DNA from: Ceratodon purpureus
Lineage: Eukaryota; Streptophyta; Bryopsida; Pseudoditrichales; Ditrichaceae
Assembly (NCBI GenBank): GCA_014871385.1
Contig: CM026426.1
Coordinates: 104,257,281 to 104,321,280, forward strand
Reading direction: 5' to 3'
DNA length: 64,000 nt
Shown: one piece after another, positions 58,054-64,000 of the stretch
Layout of the letters: the number at the start of each line of letters is the position of its first letter
Position numbering within the stretch: the stretch's first letter is position 1
Notes under the pieces: generated by a model
Database searches by the model: none
The model's input: the letters and a program-made list of their open reading frames with translations, nothing else
What the model was told of the DNA's origin: nothing
Program-made: the position numbers and the translations under genes

Positions 58054-58205
58054 TTCAGCTAATGTTTGAAGTGGAGGATTTATCTCAAGCTTCACCAGCT
58101 ACAGTTAGTCGCGCCGGTATGATCTTTCTTACTCTAGAAGATCTTGGATGGTGGCCCTATGCTGAATCATGGATTGAGCGAAGGACAGCTGATGGGACTC
58201 ACCCT
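58054..58205 (+). CDS. DNAH2-like: Axonemal dynein heavy chain, exon finishing AAA2
   Basis: Fifty-one codons (start at 58053/58054 after TTCTCAG): IQLMFEVEDLSQASPATVSR, AGMIFLTLEDLGWWPYAESW and IERRTADGTHP. LFEVEDL.ASPATVSR.GM is conserved in all dyneins (AAA2 sensor region); here SRAGM replaces SRCGM. LGW.PY..SW.E+R fits DNAH2. The donor is CCT|GTGCGT, phase 0. Confidence 0.92.
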
Positions 58206-58639
58206 GTGCGTTGCTGAATTTCCTCTAATTTCAGCATCAGTCTCTTTTTCATAGAAAGCAGTGATAAACTATGATATTCACTTTTTGTTATGGTTGATTG
58301 GATTGCTTGCCTTTGGACAGTTAGAACCAGGAACAAAACCATTATTGCATTTCTACCTTGGGACCCTCACCAAGTGATGAAAATAATATAGAGAGATCCT
58401 GTGTTTAAAGCCAAGTTATAAAGGAAGGAAAATGGGCTGATCTTTGTAGATATAAAAATTATAAAAAGCGAAGTATTATAGAAGACCTTTAAAAATACCC
58501 CATGAGCCTAATAAGGTCATAACAAGCTTTTATGTATATGAAAATATACACATATAAGCAACCACAAGTGTCAAACTACTTTTTTACATCATACAATCAG
58601 GAAATGCCAAGCTTTCCATGACTTGAAAGCAAGAAATCT

Positions 58640-58686
58640 CAGTAGATTTGAAGCAAAGTACAATGTACTTTGCAACAAATCTACTG
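58640..58686. repeat. 47-bp near-perfect palindrome
   Basis: The arms CAGTAGATTTG-AA-GCAAAGTAC and GTACTTTGC-AA-CAAATCTACTG meet around an AAT centre. The only mismatches are the two internal AA pairs. Could extrude as a cruciform or form an RNA hairpin in the dynein pre-mRNA. Confidence 0.75.
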
Positions 58687-59215
58687 TAGGTAGCATTACT
58701 GAAATTTGACATTATGTTGGTCAAAAATAAAAGGATAATTATTCTTAAAATAAAAACTTGATGCTCATATGAAACCATGGTTCACTAGCTTTATGTTGAG
58801 CAAATCCCTCAAGACTATCTACAAAAATACAGTAGACCACAAAATACCATGAGAAAGAAACAAGAAAAATATATTCTCTGAGAGGTCACTTTGCTTTTTC
58901 TCTTGAAGTGTAAATTAGCGTTGAAAGATTTCATTTTATCAAAAAAATTACAGATGCTAGAAAGTGTTTTCATTTGTTATGGTCTCAGTTATAAAGAGTT
59001 TCTTAACACCATAATTTTGGTAAAAATGAAAAATCATTTGGATGCTACACACAAACTCTGGGTACAGATAAAAATTTATGTTAAGAAGGAAAACTATTAT
59101 AGATTGTCTTATAGTCATAAGTTCCATTGTACAATCTTTATTTCATTGGATTTACAAGAAATGTCATATTTTTATGACATGTCTTTACATTGGCAATATG
59201 TTTATTCCACCCTTA

Positions 59216-59222
59216 AATATAT

Positions 59223-59300
<78 letters not shown>
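59216..59300. repeat. AT microsatellite
   Basis: AT dinucleotides with two ATAA interruptions at the left, about 40 units in all, in the intron preceding the AAA2-AAA3 exon. Confidence 0.85.
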
Positions 59301-59306
<6 letters not shown>

Positions 59307-59686
59307 GGCATGATGTTGAGAATCTAGAAATAATTGTTTATGAACAAAGTTCGAATGTCAAATTCCAAATAATTAAAAAAGTCGCCAACAGTTGGAAAAT
59401 ATTCATGGAAGTAACAAATGTATGCGAGTGATGAAAATGCTATTGGATCAAAGGCTTAATAGGAGTTTTAACAAAAGTTAATTTCAAATAAGTACACATG
59501 CAATATTGTAAGTGGTGTGGTAACAGGAGGTGACAATCATTTGTTCTTCCTATTGTACTTCGAGTAACTTGCAATAATCTCAACTTATAAAATTTATTAG
59601 TAGTTTAAAAAAATAAAAAACAGTCGTTCTCAAACGGTTTATACGGTACCTGTTAATTTATCTTTTGAATTTATCTTTTGAATCAG

Positions 59687-59982
59687 ACAATATTGGACCA
59701 GATACGGAAGCTGCTGCTACAGTATATTGATGCTGCAACAACAGTGCGCTATAAATGTGCTGAAACCATACCTATAGAGGTTCTCAACAGTTTGATGACA
59801 TTATCTAAACTTTTTGATCTCCTAGCTGTTCGTGAGAATGGAGTTCATCAAGGAGAAGGAGAACACTTTATACCCACTATTCAATCCTGGTTTCTATTTT
59901 GTTTAATTTGGTCAGTTGGAGCAAGCGTTGATGAGCCCGGACGCAACATATTTGACCTCTGGTTGCGCGACCAAGATCCAAG
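59687..59982 (+). CDS. DNAH2-like: Axonemal dynein heavy chain, AAA2-AAA3 linking exon
   Basis: Ninety-eight codons plus two bases: TILDQIRKLLLQYIDAATTV, PIEVLNSLMTLSKLFDLLAV, RENGVHQGEGEHFIPTIQSW and FLFCLIWSVGASVDEPGR. The ENGV followed by F.F..IWSV.ASVDE.GR wording is specific to the DNAH2 class; other classes read FVFCYLWSLGGN or similar. The acceptor is GAATCAG, the donor CAAG|GTCAAG (phase 2). The split Arg codon is completed by the first base of the next exon. Confidence 0.93.
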
Positions 59983-60065
59983 GTCAAGGGATAGAACAAG
60001 GAAAACCAATCTAAATTTAAATAAATTAACATTATAATATCATAAGTATTGTGAAGTTGCCTCAT

Positions 60066-60921
60066 ACGGTAGCTTACTAGCAGCTTAGTTAGAATTTTAC
60101 TAAAAATTAACGCCTATAACTTTTGGAAATTATGGGCGACTTTTGCCTAATACAATAAAATTTAAAATTCATCATTGCCTGAAATTGAGAAAAATCTACT
60201 CTTTAGTAGATCATATCTCACTATGAAGCTTAGAATGATTGAGGAGGGGGAGAAGGTGTTCATTTTGTAATCAAGCCCACTTATACTACTCCACAAAGAA
60301 TATGGGTTAAGAAGTAGCAAGACTCTAGGTGGGGTTTTTGAAATGTATTGTACACAGATTTTTGGAGTGTGATTGAGCATAGAAGATGAAGTTATATGAA
60401 AATGTGATGAACTAAGAAAAGTTGAGTAACCAAGCCTTCTTCCATCTCCAACAAGTTTTATGTCAAAAAAAAATTTTTATGCAAAAGATATGGACAAAAC
60501 AACACGTAAAGGTCCATGTATCTAAATGTGTTCCAAACAATTTTTTTAAAGCTCATTTGTGCATAGCAAATCAACTTTTTTGGAAATATTTTGGTCTAAA
60601 CAAAGCTTCAAAATCATGCTATCTTTCACCTCCAACAAATTTTGTGTCATTTGGAGACTTTTTGCAAAAGCTATGCTTTTTATTAAAATGAAGACTAACT
60701 AGTTGTTTCAACTCATGCATTGTTGAATACAACTCCACTCCTCGTGTATAAGTCACTGAGCATTCAATGCCTTTAAAGTTGGATGAGTGCGTAATTCATA
60801 TTTAATTAATGTTCAAAAATGCCTTACTTTCCGGATATCATTTTTTGAAGTGCCTAATCATTTTTTGCACTTTAATTAATTATTAGACAAACAAGTGCCT
60901 AAGCTGCTAATCAGCTACGGT
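60066..60921. mobile_element. TA-flanked non-autonomous element, copy 4
   Basis: The inverted ends are CGGTAGCTTACTAGCAGCTTA and TAAGCTGCTAATCAGCTACGG, flanked by TA. Internal blocks (GATTTTTGGAGTGTGATTGA near 60357, TTTCACCTCCAACAAATTTT near 60624) match copy 1 in the same direction. It lies in the 59983-61636 dynein intron. Non-coding, 856 bp. Confidence 0.75.
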
Positions 60922-61636
60922 AGTGTGTTCATATCATGGACATGTGCCAATGAAGATTATTGACTGCTTCTGGTGCAATGGTGTAATTCAAGAAGAGAGG
61001 GTAGAGAAGAACTCAGTTCCCTTTTAACTCGTGTGAACAAAACCTCTGTCTGATCAGTATCCTGTGGAGAGTGATAATTTTTGTCTCTTTTAAACTAGTA
61101 AAATTTATACAAATCAAGAACATTTTTTTTAATACATTCATAAAAGAGGTGTGTAGCAAATTTGTGAGGTTTTTCCTCTGCCAAAAAGAAGCCATTTTTC
61201 CATATCTCCATGCCAATACTAACTCCTAACTTTGCAGGAGCTCCTACCACTAAGATTCTTTAAACCATAATTATATTTTTTCTTAGAATGTTTCCGCTCC
61301 ATTTCTAAACTTTCACATCCCACCGTGACTTTAGTCAAACCAATTTCCTTGAGACCTTTCACCATAATCACCTTGTTATAGTTATAATTTGAGAGTAACT
61401 GGGAAAAACAAATAAAAATTAGACAGGTACCAAGGCTTGTTGCCCTTCCCCAACTTCCTCCCATTAATTTTTTGAAACCTTTATTTTATTATATATATAT
61501 ATGCATATGCATACAAGAGAATTGCTACATATTTGCATTTTTGAAAAATCTATGATTGTAAATTGGCCATTTTCCTGAATCAGAATAATTACACGTATAA
61601 TTTGTGTGATTTTGTGCTATTGGTAAAGTTGTGTAG
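60922..61636. other. Dynein intron remainder
   Basis: AT-rich sequence between the TA element and the last exon, with an AT-rich microsatellite near 61486-61505. No gene seen. Confidence 0.5.
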
Positions 61637-61781
61637 ATTTCCTGCCTCTGGACTTGTATATGACTACTTTGTCGATTTCAAAAAACATACATTTGCTCCA
61701 TGGGAAGAAAAACTAGGAGGAGTATACAAGATTCCAGCTGGGGCACCTTTTTTCAAAATCCAAGTTCCAACTGTTGACACT
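61637..61781 (+). CDS. DNAH2-like: Axonemal dynein heavy chain, exon leading into AAA3
   Basis: One base plus 48 codons: FPASGLVYDYFVDFKKHTFA, PWEEKLGGVYKIPAGAPFFK and IQVPTVDT. VYDYFVD followed by W...L....P..APF.KI.VPTVDT is the conserved approach to AAA3. I place the start after GTGTAG because the first A completes the split Arg codon. The donor is ACT|GTACTT (weaker than the others), phase 0. The next expected residues (RY.YL, then the AAA3 P-loop) are not in the window. Confidence 0.9.
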
Positions 61782-64000
61782 GTACTTCTCCAACTTTTCA
61801 TTTCATATAGTGTTATATGGTTTCATAAACAAAACATTGTTTTGATGCAAATGCTGTGTATGTACAAATACTAAAGTAGGGTGTTTAAATTATCTCAAGC
61901 TGTGTTTAAACATACAGTAGACAGTGTTATCCTACAATTCCATAATTCAAATTTACTTATCTCATAAAAGAACTATTTACATTATGTACCTAAAAAGTAA
62001 TAGTATTCTGTTGTAACTTCTATTTAATGCAATGAATCCAAATTTTTGAATCCACTACTAGTAGAAGATTGAATAGAAACAATCAAGATTTAAGAGGAGT
62101 ACCAAGGCATGGCAGGTTATACCCAACTCTGGTGTGCCTTACTCACAAGTCCAATCCGTCAAAGAATAATTAAAATTGGACATCCAATTCTTTAAAAAAA
62201 TTAATGGCAAATATTGCAAATCTAAAGAAGCATCAGAACTACACAATATTAGTAAAACCTACAATTTTAACATCTAAAGGGCAATTGTCCTAGAATGAGT
62301 TTTTTGAAAGTTTGAGCAAGTTCATATAATGTCAATTTTCGATGGAAACTTTTGGAACTTTTTGTGAATGTAGGGAACAAAATATGTTTGTTGAATTATT
62401 TTTAAATATTTTTTTAATTGGAAATCTAAGAAAATAGTTATAGTGCCCAAAGGTGTTCAGTGAGCAATTTGGGCAGCCATGCTAAATATATCTGTTTATT
62501 AAATTTCCAATTAAAAAAATATTTCTAAAATTTAGTGGGAATGTGGGAGGATCCTTCCATTTTAAAGCAAGATTTGGTGTACTCTCTCTAAATTTTAAAA
62601 ATGTGGTATTTTCAATGAGACATTTCACCTACGTCAAATTTTTTACAATTTTTTTTCTTGAGAAATATCTCACGTTTATTCCGGTGCGCTTCTAATCATG
62701 GTTTTTTTTCATTCTTTAATTTTGGGTCAGTCAAAAGATAGGTTTTGGTTTGCAGTGAGCTTTACAATGACCCACTATGGATGCACTAATGATGTGTATA
62801 TAAGTGTTTTCTCCAACGACTTGCTAAATTTTGTGTTAAGAATCCACCATGTTGAGTCCTTTGGTCTATAAGATGTGGTGTTGATACTGCTTTGCATGTT
62901 TCTTTGTTGTATTTGAATTTATATGAATTAAAATGTGTAATAGGGTGCATGATTCTTGCCATTTGTGTAAGAATTAGATGGTCATTAATTTATAAAGGTT
63001 GGTTAGGTTATTAAGTTGTATGGAGTTTTCTTCAAAGAACATTTTATATAATTTTTTAAAGATTTTCTATAGAAATGGGATATAATATTTTAGTGGACGT
63101 ATTATTTGGAGGTTTATAGGTCTTGCTACTAGAGTGTTATGTGGAATGTGTTAGGATAGTAAATAGTGATGGGAGTTTAAATTCATATTACTGTTTGTTG
63201 TGGAAAAATATATGTTATTGTTTAGTGATGTAATATACAATTCATCTATTAAATTAATTGTAGTAAACTTGTTATAGCCTTGTCTTAAAAAATTGGGTTT
63301 TTTTTTGGGGTTTATATTAAATATGGGCTTTTGATGAAAGCTTTCCGTTGTAGATCTTCATTTTTCAGTAATGAGGGAAAATTGTCATTTTGTCCTCTAA
63401 TAAGGGCAATGTCTTTATTGAAATTATTACATAAGATGTTTGTGTGATTTATAAAGGTAAATATATGTTTAGTGATTGTGTTTGTAATGTTTGGGATAAG
63501 TTGGGAGTCTTCTTGGTAAGATGGCATATACATGTGGATGATCAATCATGGTGGTGATGGTTGGCTAATTATCTGGATTACTCGAATCAATATACTAGCA
63601 AATATAGGAATCATGGTAATGTTGCAAAGAAAGGCATGTCTATTGTATATGACTATGAGCAATCCACTTCTTGTGGATGTATACGGCATTCTTTGTTGAA
63701 GACATCTTGTGAGAAAATGTGTGTTATTCAAGATTAATCTGTATTGTAGGAAGAAATTTTGGACATATTTTGTAAATATGGTTTCTGTTAATTTGATTTT
63801 ATTGCTGTTTGTATGCTGGATATAAGGTATTATAGACTTGGAAGTGTTGTATTAAGTGAAGATAAGTTCCAAGTAATCATGTATGTTTCACAATTGATTT
63901 TTATATTGATTCTAATTGTTGTTGAGGGAATGTTTGAAAGTAAAGATAACTGGGTATATTCATTTAGAGTTTCACAGCATTTAAGAGATTCATCAATCAT
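61782..64000. other. Dynein intron, continues off the window
   Basis: AT-rich. The part at 62277-62500 is the second copy of the dispersed repeat at 11265-11520. A short plus-strand phrase near 63560-63735 (YLDYSNQYTSKYRNHGNVAK) is open for about 60 codons but has no recognised family and may be an old element fragment. No AAA3 exon found. Confidence 0.5.

Larger units (their letters stand above)
58206..59686. other. Dynein intron with palindrome and AT microsatellite
   Basis: 1481 bp, AT-rich. It holds a 47-base near-perfect palindrome at 58640-58686 and an AT microsatellite with ATAA interruptions at about 59216-59300. A 140-codon frame across the microsatellite is not considered coding. 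Confidence 0.55.

Noticed and set aside
58891-59313. 140-codon frame in a dynein intron
   Set aside because: Ends in a translated AT microsatellite, has no domain, and lies between two well-supported exons.
1-64000. tRNA, rRNA, riboswitch or organellar sequence
   Set aside because: No cloverleaf, rRNA core motif or plastid/mitochondrial gene was recognised by eye on either strand.

Overview
The window looks like nuclear DNA of a streptophyte that makes swimming sperm (bryophyte, lycophyte, fern or a complex charophyte alga; cycad or Ginkgo less likely). The reasons are: (i) eight spliced exons of an axonemal inner-arm dynein heavy chain; (ii) plant-style CACTA and Mutator elements; (iii) a captured piece of a plant-type SEN1 helicase; (iv) transposase fragments that, from memory, resemble families seen mainly in moss and lycophyte genomes. 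The DNA is AT-rich with very long introns. I saw no rRNA, tRNA, CRISPR, bacterial-type operon, or convincing LTR element.

The host gene is on the + strand and spans nearly the whole window: exons at 6045-6247, 7698-7879, 8286-8645, 51485-51685, 53539-53733, 58054-58205 (start within 1 base), 59687-59982 and 61637-61781. They encode about 577 continuous residues from the AAA1 Walker B region through AAA2 to the lead-in of AAA3, with matching splice phases and no stops. The sequence is closest to the DNAH2 / Chlamydomonas 1-beta (I1/f inner arm) class. The gene begins and ends outside the window.

The intron between the third and fourth visible exons is about 42.8 kb (8646-51484) and is a nest of DNA transposons. 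In order it holds: a TTAA-flanked element (8848-9687); a TA-flanked element (10180-11078); a CACTA element with spliced exons of an unrecognised gene (12335-14504); an 8.5 kb Mutator-like element with hairpin-bearing TIRs and a 9-bp TSD (15356-23846), which contains a CACTA element (16638-21201) carrying seven exons of a SEN1-like helicase; another TA-type element (24527-25466); an inverted pair of TTAA-type elements (25490-27075); a coiled-coil reading frame split by a hAT-like MITE (27502-28678); a TA element (30206-43286) invaded by an 11.4 kb MULE with transposase and a Ulp1-like protease (30670-42093) and by a TTAA element (42134-42872); a piggyBac transposase relic (about 43400-47400) split by a CACTA element (44491-47093); a GC-rich stretch (47560-48740); and another TTAA element (49363-50282).

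The first 4.3 kb, upstream of the first visible exon, is a decayed transposase region with a small TIR element inside it. The last 12 kb is ordinary dynein gene with introns holding a 119-bp CACTA foldback, a TA element and simple repeats. The target-site duplications give relative ages: each inner element is younger than the element it splits, while the dynein exons stay clean throughout.
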